A DNA stretch of 64,000 nucleotides, from assembly GCF_900176535.1 (NCBI RefSeq), contig NZ_FWXT01000001.1, positions 3,224,001-3,288,000 of the forward strand. Reading direction: 5' to 3'. Below are positions 45,970-54,225 of the stretch, in pieces. The first letter of the stretch is position 1. The number at the start of each line of letters is the position of its first letter. The translations under genes and the position numbers were made by a program. The stretch comes from Pedobacter africanus. Its GTDB lineage: Bacteria; Bacteroidota; Bacteroidia; Sphingobacteriales; Sphingobacteriaceae. The notes beneath the pieces are model-generated. The model saw only the letters and a list, made by a program, of their open reading frames with translations, was not told the DNA's origin and ran no database searches.

Positions 45970-46878
45970 TCAGGCGCCGTAAATATCGGTTAATGCATCA
46001 TTAAGTTGGGTATATTTAAACTTAAAATCTGTTTCCAGTATTTTTTCAGCAGATGTATTTGTGCTCAGGAAAACAACATCACTCATTTCTCCAAGTATAA
46101 ATTTCAGTACTTTTTCCGGTACATTGAATGGCCATACGGGGCGATGCAGTTTTTTGGCAATTGCCCTGGTTAAAGTTTTATTTGTGACTGGAAACGGAGC
46201 ACAGGCATTGTAGGCCCCGGAAAGTGTATGCTGCGTTAAGGCATAAACCAGCATAGCTACGATATCATCAATATGAATCCATGGAATCCATTGCTTGCCC
46301 GAGCCCAGCGCAGCTCCCGCAAAAAAACGTATCGGCTTTTCAAGGGAAGCCAGTACACCTTCTTTGGCTGCAAGGATAACCCCAATTCTTAGTTTGACAA
46401 TCCTAATGCCTAATTGCTTTCCCTTGTCAACTGCCTGCTCCCAGGCCTGGCAACATTCTGCCATGAAGCCATAGCCCGAAGGGCTTTCTTCAGTAAGGAT
46501 TTCATCGCCACAGTCTCCATAATAGCCAACAGCAGATGCCGAAATGAAGCTGCTTACCGGGGCTTTGGTCTCTTTTATGGTTTGGTAAAGTAGCTGGGTC
46601 GATAATACCCTGCTGTCTATAATTTGCTGCTTACGTTTTGGACTCCACTTTTGTGCGGCAATGTTCTCGCCCGCAAGGTGGATGATGGTGTCTGTGCCAG
46701 ACATGCATTCCTGGTCAATTTTATGGTGGTAGACGTCCCATAAAAATACTTTCACGCCAGGGATTTTTTTCTGTTTTCTGGATAAAACGGAAACCTCATG
46801 ACCTGACTTTAATAAGATGCTGATCAGCTTTTTTCCGATCATTCCTGTTGCTCCCGTTATTAAAATATGCTTGCCCAT
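45970..46878 (-). CDS. TIGR01777 family NAD(P)-binding oxidoreductase (extended SDR)
   Basis: 302 residues. The nucleotide-binding loop is ITGATGMIGKKL at residues 6-17, followed by GTDTIIHLAGENIAAQKWSPKRKQQIIDSRVLST, the hallmark of the TIGR01777/YfcH family, and ASAVGYYGDCGDEILTEES carrying the Ser and Tyr region. The C-terminal DUF1731-like part is FPVTNKTLTRAIAKKLHRPVWPFNVPEKVLKFILGEM. Family function is unknown; members act as putative NADP-dependent epimerases or dehydratases. It leads the operon with the photolyase and is divergent from the DASH cryptochrome gene, which suggests a link to light or oxidative stress. Confidence 0.88.
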   Translation of the reverse strand: MGKHILITGATGMIGKKLISILLKSGHEVSVLSRKQKKIPGVKVFLWDVYHHKIDQECMSGTDTIIHLAGENIAAQKWSPKRKQQIIDSRVLSTQLLYQTIKETKAPVSSFISASAVGYYGDCGDEILTEESPSGYGFMAECCQAWEQAVDKGKQLGIRIVKLRIGVILAAKEGVLASLEKPIRFFAGAALGSGKQWIPWIHIDDIVAMLVYALTQHTLSGAYNACAPFPVTNKTLTRAIAKKLHRPVWPFNVPEKVLKFILGEMSDVVFLSTNTSAEKILETDFKFKYTQLNDALTDIYGA

Positions 46879-47004
46879 CTACAGGTTTTTAGTATATAAC
46901 TATTTGTTGCGTTTTATGTTTGGTAAATTATCTTTTTATAGTAAATATTTTGTTCTGCTTATGTAAAGATTATGTCTGGATTCGCTTTAAGATAAAAAAT
47001 GGCA

Positions 47005-47012
47005 TATTTTTG
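47005..47012 (+). promoter_or_regulatory. Candidate -7 element for the DASH cryptochrome gene
   Basis: TATTTTTG matches TAnnTTTG, 28 bp before the start codon. At the proper -33 distance the sequence reads TTC (46981-46983) instead of TTG, so activation by a regulator may be needed. Confidence 0.35.
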
Positions 47013-47040
47013 AAAATTATCTAAAAGTTTAGTTCAGTTA

Positions 47041-48333
47041 ATGAAGAATAAAAAAATATTGGTTTGGTTTAGAAACGACCTTCGCTTGCATGACAATGAA
47101 ATGCTGATCGAGGCCATTGCTAAATCTGACAGTATTTTACCGGTTTATTTCTTTGATCCACGTTATTTTGAGGCTACAAGATTTGAAACAGCCAAAACAG
47201 GTGTATACAGAACTCAGTTTTTGCTGGAGAGTGTAGCGGCTTTGCGGTTGGCCTTTCAGAAACTAGGAGGTGATATTCTTTTGATTCAGGGAAAACCGGA
47301 AGATAAGATCAAAGAAATTGTTGAGCAATTTGAAATCACGGAAGTCTATCATCACAGAGAGGTTGGGCCTGAAGAAACTGAAATTTCCGGGCATGTTGAA
47401 GATCTTTTATGGACACTCAAACTCAATTTAAAACACTTCATCGGTCATACCCTGTATAATAAGGAGGACCTGCCTTTTCCGATTAAAGATATTCCTAACG
47501 TATTTGCGCAGTTTAAAAAGAAAACCGAGCGGGATGCTATAGTTAAAGCTTGTTTCTTGAGTCCGGATAAGATTAACTTTGTGGAAAACGAAGAATGGGG
47601 AGGACTGCCCTCGCTGACTGAACTTGGATTGAATGCAATCGAAAAGGAAATTCCCGAAGGGATATCAACAGGTGGAGAAGAAGCAGGCCTGAAGCATTTG
47701 AGCGCGTTATTAGCTGAAAATTCAGAAGTTTATCTCAAATCAGGGTCCAGAAATAATCCCGAAAAACAGGCTTTCTCTTCAAAGCTGTCTGCATGGTTGG
47801 CCCTGGGCTGCCTTTCGCCCCGGAAAGTTTATTGGAAAGTGAAAGAAGCCGAGAATACATATGGAGCAAATGCTAACTTTAACCAGATTCTGTTGGGCTT
47901 GCTATGGCGGGATTATTTCAGGTTTATGTTCAAAAAGCATGGAATAGCTTTCTTTAAAGAAGATGAACCCGAAAAAGATGCCTTGATTGTTACCGCAGTT
48001 ATTAATCCAGCTCTTGAAAAATGGAAGGCAGGCAATACAGGGCATCCGATTGTAGACAAATATATGTATGAGTTGAATGCTACTGGTTTTATTCCTCATA
48101 TTGGCCGTTTGCTGGTGGCAACCTATTTAATCTATGTTTTGAAATTACACTGGGCAAGTGGTGCAGCTTATTTTGAAGAGAAATTGGTTGATTATGCGCC
48201 GGCCAGTAATTGGGGTAATTGGGCCAATGTTGCAGGTATAGGTATCGATGCCAAATCTAAAAATACATTTGATCTGGATAAACAATTGAGAATTCTTGAT
48301 ACCGCCATTTCCGATAGCCCCTCCTTCGCCTGA
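47041..48333 (+). CDS. DASH family cryptochrome
   Basis: 430 residues. The photolyase-type N-terminus ILVWFRNDLRLHDNEMLIEAI leads to the FAD domain with DASH-style text: GLLWRDYFRFMFKKHGI, GNTGHPIVDKYMYELNATGFIPHIGRLLVATYLI and ASNWGNWANVAGIGIDAKSKNTFDLDKQ. DASH proteins repair dimers in single-stranded DNA and may also signal. It lies divergent from the TIGR01777-photolyase operon and just upstream of the CarH-like regulator. The FAD-pocket residues look intact by eye. Distinction from the CPD enzyme at 44645 rests on these C-terminal motifs. Confidence 0.87.
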   Translation: MKNKKILVWFRNDLRLHDNEMLIEAIAKSDSILPVYFFDPRYFEATRFETAKTGVYRTQFLLESVAALRLAFQKLGGDILLIQGKPEDKIKEIVEQFEITEVYHHREVGPEETEISGHVEDLLWTLKLNLKHFIGHTLYNKEDLPFPIKDIPNVFAQFKKKTERDAIVKACFLSPDKINFVENEEWGGLPSLTELGLNAIEKEIPEGISTGGEEAGLKHLSALLAENSEVYLKSGSRNNPEKQAFSSKLSAWLALGCLSPRKVYWKVKEAENTYGANANFNQILLGLLWRDYFRFMFKKHGIAFFKEDEPEKDALIVTAVINPALEKWKAGNTGHPIVDKYMYELNATGFIPHIGRLLVATYLIYVLKLHWASGAAYFEEKLVDYAPASNWGNWANVAGIGIDAKSKNTFDLDKQLRILDTAISDSPSFA

Positions 48334-48370
48334 TCTGCGGCATTGTCTTTCATGTTTGCCCTGCTTTGAT

Positions 48371-48416
48371 AAATGTTAAACAAAAGTTGTATTTTAAACA
48401 AAGTTGTTTAACATTT
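48371..48416. promoter_or_regulatory. Inverted repeat, candidate operator of the CarH-like regulator
   Basis: A perfect 13-bp inverted repeat, AAATGTTAAACAA (48371-48383) and TTGTTTAACATTT (48404-48416), flanks a 20-bp spacer that holds a further TAAACAA box (48395-48401). It ends 14 bp before the GTG start at 48431. Position suggests autoregulation by the regulator or a site for another dimeric regulator. Confidence 0.5.
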
Positions 48417-48430
48417 GTTGTTTGATTAAT

Positions 48431-49309
48431 GTGAAGAAATATTCCATCAGTGATATAGAACGTCTTATAGGTGTAAAGGCCCATACCATCAGGGCCTGGG
48501 AGGTGAGGTATAACCTTGTGCCACCCAAGCGCACGGCAACTAATATCCGCTATTACGACGACGAAGACCTGAAAATGCTGCTTAATATTGTCGCATTAAA
48601 TGAAAACGGGTATAAAATCAGCCGGATTGCGAAACTTAGCAAGGAACAGATCGCAGACCTGGTTAAACAGCTGAATACCGAGTGGGGAAATGAAACGGTA
48701 CAGTTATTGAACCTTTCGAATGCTGCATTAAGGTACGATGAAAATGATTTTTCAAACATCCTGACCGGATGTATTGAAGAAATGGGCCTGATCAAGACAA
48801 TGGATGTGGTTTTGTTCCCTTTTATGAAAAGGGTTGGGATGCTGTGGCAAAGTGGCACAATAGACCCTTCTCAAGAACATTTTGCTTCCAATCTCATCAG
48901 GGACCGGATTATTGTAGAGATCGATAAAATAGAAAAACCTGAAAAAAAGGACGCATTACGTTTTATCCTTTTCCTGCCGGAAGCTGAAATGCATGAAACA
49001 GGATTGCTTTTTGCACGTTACCTGTTAAAAAGGTGCGGGCATGAGACACTCTACCTGGGGTCTGAGATTCCTTATCTTGATATTCAGAAATTAATTAAAT
49101 CTTACAAGCCAGATTATACATTTATTGTTTTGACCTCTTTAAATCTGGGTAAAGACATTAATAAAATTATCGGTAGGGTAATGGACCATGTAGATGTTCC
49201 GCTGCTTGTTGCAGGGAGCCTGATCTCTGAATTCGACATTCTTGTAAAGGATAAACTTATACCTTTAAAAAATGTTTGTGACATGGTCGATTTTCTTGAA
49301 GAATTATAA
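48431..49309 (+). CDS. MerR family regulator with B12-binding light-sensor domains (CarH/LitR type)
   Basis: 292 residues from GTG 48431, chosen because MKKYSISDIERLIGVKAHTIRAWE is the normal family start; the frame stays open upstream only from a TTG at 48404. Residues 1-70 are a MerR winged helix. Residues ~90-165 form the four-helix B12-cap domain with W139 and E149-H150, matching the W-x9-EH signature of CarH. Residues ~175-292 form a Rossmann B12-binding domain, with H188 in E-M-H-E-T-G as the expected lower cobalt ligand. In CarH, adenosylcobalamin holds a DNA-bound tetramer in the dark and light breaks it, releasing repression. The neighbouring photolyase and cryptochrome genes suit a light-induced regulon. 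Binding of B12 is inferred from motifs. Confidence 0.85.
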   Translation: MKKYSISDIERLIGVKAHTIRAWEVRYNLVPPKRTATNIRYYDDEDLKMLLNIVALNENGYKISRIAKLSKEQIADLVKQLNTEWGNETVQLLNLSNAALRYDENDFSNILTGCIEEMGLIKTMDVVLFPFMKRVGMLWQSGTIDPSQEHFASNLIRDRIIVEIDKIEKPEKKDALRFILFLPEAEMHETGLLFARYLLKRCGHETLYLGSEIPYLDIQKLIKSYKPDYTFIVLTSLNLGKDINKIIGRVMDHVDVPLLVAGSLISEFDILVKDKLIPLKNVCDMVDFLEEL

Positions 49310-49315
49310 AGAAGT

Positions 49316-49348
49316 TTGCCTGTTTTTTAAGGTAAAATCCTAATTTTG
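49316..49348 (+). promoter_or_regulatory. Bacteroidota promoter of the sucAB operon
   Basis: TTG (49316-49318), a 22-bp spacer, then TAATTTTG (49341-49348). The start codon of sucA is at 49375, giving a leader of roughly 20 nt. Confidence 0.55.
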
Positions 49349-49374
49349 CATCACTTATAGCATATTTACATATA

Positions 49375-52170
49375 ATGGATAATTTATCTTATCTCAATGG
49401 CGCGAACGCCGAATACATAGAGTCCTTATACCAATCCTACAGGCAAGATCCGAATTCAGTAGAATTTGGCTGGCAGAAATTTTTTGAAGGCTTTGACTTT
49501 GGCAGAGATTCTTCAGGAACTTCTGTAAGTGCTGAAGCCCCTGAACACTTTTTGAAAGAAATTAATGTGTTAAACATGATCAATGGCTATCGCCAGAGAG
49601 GTCATTTGTTTACCCACACCAATCCTGTAAGGGAACGGCGCCAGCATTTACCTACGCTGGATCTGGAAAATTTTGGCTTAGCACAAGCTGATCTGGATAC
49701 TGTTTTCAACGCAAGCATTGAACTCGGTATCGGAGCCGCAAAATTAAGTGATATCATTGCTTTTTTAAAGCAAACTTATTGTCGTTCAATAGGTGTTGAA
49801 TATAAATACCTGCGCACCCCGGAAGTGCTTTCCTGGTTGGAGCAAAAAATGGAAGGTGTTCGTAACACGGCAAGTTTCTCTATTGAAGAAAAGAAAAGGA
49901 TCCTTAAAAAATTAAATGAAGCCGTTAGCTTCGAGAACTTTTTAGGAACCAAGTTTCTTGGACAGAAAAGGTTCTCGCTGGAAGGTGCAGAAGCGCTGAT
50001 TCCGGCACTTGACTCAGTAATTGAAAAAGGGGCAGAACTGGGAATCGAGGAATTTGTGATTGGCATGGCCCACAGGGGACGCCTGAACGTGCTGGCCAAT
50101 ATTATGCAAAAAGCGTATAAAGATATTTTTGCAGAGTTTGAAGGTAAAAGCTATAGTGCAGATTCTCCGTTTGGTGGTGATGTTAAATACCACCTGGGCT
50201 ACTCTACGGATGTAACCACAAATGATGGCAAAAGTGTACACCTGAGTTTATGCCCTAATCCATCCCACCTGGAAACGGTTGATGGCGTGGTTGAGGGAAT
50301 GACGAGGTCTAAAATAGATTTTAAATATGGTGGCGACAACGCCCGTATTGCTCCGATACTGATCCATGGAGATGCTTCCGTTGCCGGGCAGGGAATTGTT
50401 TACGAAGTGATTCAGATGGCCGGACTGGACGGTTACAAAACCGGTGGTACCATTCACCTGATCATCAACAACCAGATTGGTTTTACGACCAATTTTAAGG
50501 ATGCGCGTACAAGTACGTATTGTACCGATATTGCTAAGGTAACCCTGTCACCGGTATTTCACGTAAACGGTGACGATGTGGAAGCTTTGGTTTATGCCAT
50601 TAACCTGGCGATGGAATATCGTCAGAAATACAGAAATGATGTGTTCATAGATATTCTATGCTACCGCAGGTTTGGACATAACGAGTCGGATGAGCCGAAA
50701 TTTACGCAACCACTACTTTATAAGGCCATAGAAAAGCATGCCAACTCGAGAGATATTTATATAGATCAGCTGGTAAAGGAAGGGTCTATAGAAGCGAGTG
50801 CCGCAAAAGAAATGGAAAAAGAATTCCGTGGTCTTTTGCAGGAGCGCTTGAATGAAGCAAAAGCAATTACTTCTACTTATCAGGACGTGAAATTTGGTGG
50901 TGCATGGTCTGACATGCGTATTGCTACACCTAAGGACTTTGAAAGCTCTCCGGTAACCGCTGTTAAGGAAAGTACATTGCTGGAGATTGCAAAGCGGATC
51001 AGTACTTTACCTGAGAATAAGAAATTCTTCAAGAAAATTGAAAAACTTTTCGAGGAACGCAGTAAAATGGCCAATACCACGCATGTATTCGACTGGGCCA
51101 TGGGCGAGCAACTGGCTTATGGCACTTTGCTGGCTGAAGGTAAAAGGGTAAGGTTAAGCGGACAGGATGTGGAACGGGGTACGTTTTCACACCGCCATGC
51201 AGTGATTACGCTGGAAGACTCAGAAGAAGAATACATCCCATTGGCGCATATTTCTGATCAGCAGGCGCCATTTGACATTTACAATTCACACTTGTCTGAG
51301 TATGGTGTGCTGGGCTTTGAGTATGGTTATGCCATGGCCAACCCCAATGCTTTAACCATTTGGGAAGCCCAGTTTGGTGACTTCTTTAATGGCGCACAGA
51401 TTGTAGTAGATCAGTATATTGCAAGCGCTGAAACAAAATGGCAGCGTGAGAATGGTCTGGTAATGTTGTTACCTCATGGTTATGAGGGGCAGGGACCTGA
51501 GCATTCCTCAGCAAGGATTGAACGCTTTATGGAATTGTGTGCAGATTATAACATGCAGGTAACCAACTGCACTACACCGGCAAACTTTTTCCATGCTTTG
51601 CGCAGGCAATTTAAACGCGATTTTAGGAAACCTCTGGTAGTATTCTCACCTAAAAGCCTGTTGCGCCATCCATTATGTGTTTCGCCACTGGCAGACTTTA
51701 CTGAAGGTAAATTCCAGGAAGTTATCAATGACCCGAATGTGAAAGCAGCGGATGTAACCCGGGTATTGTTCTGCAGCGGTAAGATTTACTACGAGTTACT
51801 GGAAAAACAGCAAAAGGATAAAATTAAAGATGTTGCTATCGTGCGTGTAGAGCAGTTGTACCCTACACCTGTTGCACAAATGGAAGCGGTTTATAAAAAA
51901 TATAAAAACGCTAATGAGTCGGTATGGGTACAGGAAGAACCAGAGAATATGGGCGCATGGCCATATTTGCTGCGCAAATTGAGAAAGACTATTTTTAGCA
52001 ATATTGAATTGATTTCCAGAAAGGAGAGCAGCAGTACTGCCACGGGATATGCTAAGCAACATGCAGATCAGCAGGCTTATATCCTGGCAAAGGCTTTTGA
52101 GATGCCGGTTACTGAAGTAGAGAAGAAGATCGCTAAAAAATCAGTAAGTAAAGTATTTAATGTAGATTAG
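49375..52170 (+). CDS. sucA: 2-oxoglutarate dehydrogenase E1 component
   Basis: 931 residues, full length for the family. The N-terminus LSYLNGANAEYIESLYQSYRQDPNSVEFGWQKFF is the conserved E1o docking segment, followed by EEFVIGMAHRGRLNVLANIM, the thiamine-diphosphate site HGDASVAGQGIVYEV ... NNQIGFTTN, and the pyrimidine-domain text SGQDVERGTFSHRHAVI and EAQFGDFFNGAQIVVDQYI. It decarboxylates 2-oxoglutarate in the citric acid cycle and passes the succinyl group to E2. It is followed 18 bp later by E2 in the same operon. All catalytic regions are present. Confidence 0.95.
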   Translation: MDNLSYLNGANAEYIESLYQSYRQDPNSVEFGWQKFFEGFDFGRDSSGTSVSAEAPEHFLKEINVLNMINGYRQRGHLFTHTNPVRERRQHLPTLDLENFGLAQADLDTVFNASIELGIGAAKLSDIIAFLKQTYCRSIGVEYKYLRTPEVLSWLEQKMEGVRNTASFSIEEKKRILKKLNEAVSFENFLGTKFLGQKRFSLEGAEALIPALDSVIEKGAELGIEEFVIGMAHRGRLNVLANIMQKAYKDIFAEFEGKSYSADSPFGGDVKYHLGYSTDVTTNDGKSVHLSLCPNPSHLETVDGVVEGMTRSKIDFKYGGDNARIAPILIHGDASVAGQGIVYEVIQMAGLDGYKTGGTIHLIINNQIGFTTNFKDARTSTYCTDIAKVTLSPVFHVNGDDVEALVYAINLAMEYRQKYRNDVFIDILCYRRFGHNESDEPKFTQPLLYKAIEKHANSRDIYIDQLVKEGSIEASAAKEMEKEFRGLLQERLNEAKAITSTYQDVKFGGAWSDMRIATPKDFESSPVTAVKESTLLEIAKRISTLPENKKFFKKIEKLFEERSKMANTTHVFDWAMGEQLAYGTLLAEGKRVRLSGQDVERGTFSHRHAVITLEDSEEEYIPLAHISDQQAPFDIYNSHLSEYGVLGFEYGYAMANPNALTIWEAQFGDFFNGAQIVVDQYIASAETKWQRENGLVMLLPHGYEGQGPEHSSARIERFMELCADYNMQVTNCTTPANFFHALRRQFKRDFRKPLVVFSPKSLLRHPLCVSPLADFTEGKFQEVINDPNVKAADVTRVLFCSGKIYYELLEKQQKDKIKDVAIVRVEQLYPTPVAQMEAVYKKYKNANESVWVQEEPENMGAWPYLLRKLRKTIFSNIELISRKESSSTATGYAKQHADQQAYILAKAFEMPVTEVEKKIAKKSVSKVFNVD

Positions 52171-52188
52171 AAAAATAATACATCAGTT

Positions 52189-53418
52189 ATGAGTATAGAA
52201 ATAAAAGTTCCGCCGGTTGGCGAGTCGATAACAGAAGTTGTTTTATCCCGTTGGGTGAAAAATGATGGTGATGCAGTTGAAATGGATGAAGTGATTGCTG
52301 AGTTGGAGTCTGATAAAGCAACTTTCGAATTAACTGCAGAACAAGCCGGAACTTTAAGAACGGTAGCTAGCGAAGGGGATACCCTTGCCATAGGTGCTGT
52401 AGTTTGTAAAATTGAAGATGGGGGTGCTGCACCTGCAAAACCTAAAGAAGAAGCTGCCCCTGCTGCCGAAAAGCCTGTTGCCGATAAAGCTGCTGCACCG
52501 GTTGCTGAGAAATCTGGTGAAAGCTATGCTACAGGTACGCCATCGCCTTCTGCAGGTAAAATACTGGCAGAAAAAGGGGTTGATCCTGCTGCTGTTAAAG
52601 GAACAGGGGTAGATGGAAGGATCACTAAAGAAGATGCCTTGAATGCACAGAAAGCTGCACAGCCTGTTGCGAAAGCTGAGGCACCAAAGGCAGCAGCAGC
52701 TGCCCCGGTTGCTGGTTCAAGAAACGAACGTCGTGAAAAGATGTCGCCGCTGCGTAAAACAGTAGCTAAACGTTTAGTGAGCGTAAAAAATGAAACGGCC
52801 ATGCTGACTACCTTTAACGAGGTGAACATGAAGCCAATTATGGACCTGCGTGGAAAATATAAAGATCAGTTTAAAGAAAAATACGGTGTTGGCCTTGGGT
52901 TCATGAGCTTTTTTACTAAAGCGGTATGCGAAGCATTGAAAGATTTCCCTGCTGTAAACGCACGCATTGAAGGTGAAGAACTGGTATATAATGAGTTTGC
53001 GGACATTTCTATTGCGGTTTCTGCACCTAAAGGGCTTGTTGTTCCAATCATCAGGAATGCAGAAAGCATGAGCCTTGCGCAGATTGAAAAAACAGTAATT
53101 GAACTCGCTACTAAAGCGCGCGATAGCAAACTGACCATTGAAGAGATGACAGGTGGTACATTTACCATTACCAATGGTGGTGTTTTTGGTTCGATGATGT
53201 CGACCCCGATTATCAATGCCCCTCAGTCGGCCATTTTAGGCATGCACAATATTATTGAGCGTCCGGTTGCTGAGAAAGGTGAAGTGGTAATCCGTCCGAT
53301 GATGTACGTGGCTTTGTCTTACGATCACCGCATCATTGATGGCAGGGAATCTGTAGGCTTCCTGGTTAGGGTTAAGCAATTGCTGGAAGACCCAGCCAGA
53401 TTACTTTTAGGCATATAA
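52189..53418 (+). CDS. sucB: Dihydrolipoyllysine succinyltransferase, E2 of 2-oxoglutarate dehydrogenase
   Basis: 409 residues. The lipoyl domain (1-78) carries the lipoylated lysine K43 in ELESDKATFEL. An Ala-Pro-rich linker (about 80-115) leads to the E3/E1-binding domain (SPSAGKILAEKGVDPAAVKGTGVDGRITKEDAL), a second linker, and the catalytic core ending SYDHRIIDGRESVGFLVRVKQLLEDPARLLL with the active-site His and Asp. It transfers the succinyl group to CoA and forms the core of the complex. The E3 gene of the complex lies at 57856, not directly adjacent. A strong terminator follows. Confidence 0.95.
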   Translation: MSIEIKVPPVGESITEVVLSRWVKNDGDAVEMDEVIAELESDKATFELTAEQAGTLRTVASEGDTLAIGAVVCKIEDGGAAPAKPKEEAAPAAEKPVADKAAAPVAEKSGESYATGTPSPSAGKILAEKGVDPAAVKGTGVDGRITKEDALNAQKAAQPVAKAEAPKAAAAAPVAGSRNERREKMSPLRKTVAKRLVSVKNETAMLTTFNEVNMKPIMDLRGKYKDQFKEKYGVGLGFMSFFTKAVCEALKDFPAVNARIEGEELVYNEFADISIAVSAPKGLVVPIIRNAESMSLAQIEKTVIELATKARDSKLTIEEMTGGTFTITNGGVFGSMMSTPIINAPQSAILGMHNIIERPVAEKGEVVIRPMMYVALSYDHRIIDGRESVGFLVRVKQLLEDPARLLLGI

Positions 53419-53440
53419 TATTTTGTAAAATATTGAATAG

Positions 53441-53475
53441 AAAAGGGCACTGAAAATATTCAGTGCCCTTTTTGT
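53441..53475 (+). terminator. Intrinsic terminator of sucAB
   Basis: A perfect 14-bp stem (53441-53454 with 53459-53472) has a 4-nt AATA loop and ends in a T-run. Confidence 0.9.
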
Positions 53476-53520
53476 TGCGATTGTTTTCTATTTTAGCGGC
53501 TTTACCCGATACAGATTTTT

Positions 53521-54225
53521 ATGAAACTTTTTATCAGTACCCTCTTCCTTGCTTGTTTCCTGACATTGAATGCTTTTTCACAAACCCGCCAACAGCATTC
53601 TGGCTGGCTGTTTATCCTGAACAGTACTAAATTTAATGACAAATGGGGGGCACACCTTGATGTTCAACTCCGGTCGGAAGACAACTGGGACGGGCTAAGG
53701 AACTTTTTATTCAGACCTGGTGTCACCTATTACATAGATAAAAACAGTAATGCGACGCTGGGGTACTTGCTGGCCAATACTTATTTAAGTTTAGACGGAC
53801 TTAAGGACAATACCCTAACCGAACACCGCATATGGGAACAGTACATCCTGACCCATAAAATTAAAACCTTAAACATACAGCACAGGTTCCGGTTGGAGCA
53901 GCGTTTCATGGAAACCAATCAGGCTGATGTTTTTGCTCAGCGTTTGAGGTATTTCTTCAGATTCGTATTGCCTATTGGTCAGAAACAGGAAACTTTTACA
54001 AAAGGCCCCTTTGTTGCCTTGCAGAATGAACTGTTCTTTAATGTTCAAAATAAATCAAAGTTAAACAATCACTTTTTTGACCAGAACAGGGCGTATGGCG
54101 CATTGGGTTACCGCTTTTCCAAAAGCTTTGACCTGGAAGCAGGTTACATGAACCAGGCCACAAAAGGAACCACCAATAACACCATGAACAACATAGTGCA
54201 GCTGGCCGTTTATACCAGGTTTTAA
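53521..54225 (+). CDS. DUF2490 domain protein, probable outer-membrane barrel
   Basis: 234 residues with a signal peptide (MKLFISTLFLACFLTLNAFSQ). The rest alternates charged and aromatic strands (HLDVQLRSEDNWDGLRNFLFRPGVTYYI, EHRIWEQYIL, HRFRLEQRFMETNQADVFAQRLRYFFRFVLPI) and ends VQLAVYTRF with a terminal Phe, a barrel-assembly signal. This text is typical of the DUF2490 family, whose function is unknown. It shares its stop region with the convergent M1 peptidase gene: the two CDS overlap by 4 bp in the palindrome TTAA. Confidence 0.82.
   Translation: MKLFISTLFLACFLTLNAFSQTRQQHSGWLFILNSTKFNDKWGAHLDVQLRSEDNWDGLRNFLFRPGVTYYIDKNSNATLGYLLANTYLSLDGLKDNTLTEHRIWEQYILTHKIKTLNIQHRFRLEQRFMETNQADVFAQRLRYFFRFVLPIGQKQETFTKGPFVALQNELFFNVQNKSKLNNHFFDQNRAYGALGYRFSKSFDLEAGYMNQATKGTTNNTMNNIVQLAVYTRF

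Noticed and set aside
48404..48430. TTG start extending the MerR regulator by nine residues
   Set aside because: The extra residues would start inside the right arm of the inverted repeat, and the family start MKKYSISDIERL begins at GTG 48431.
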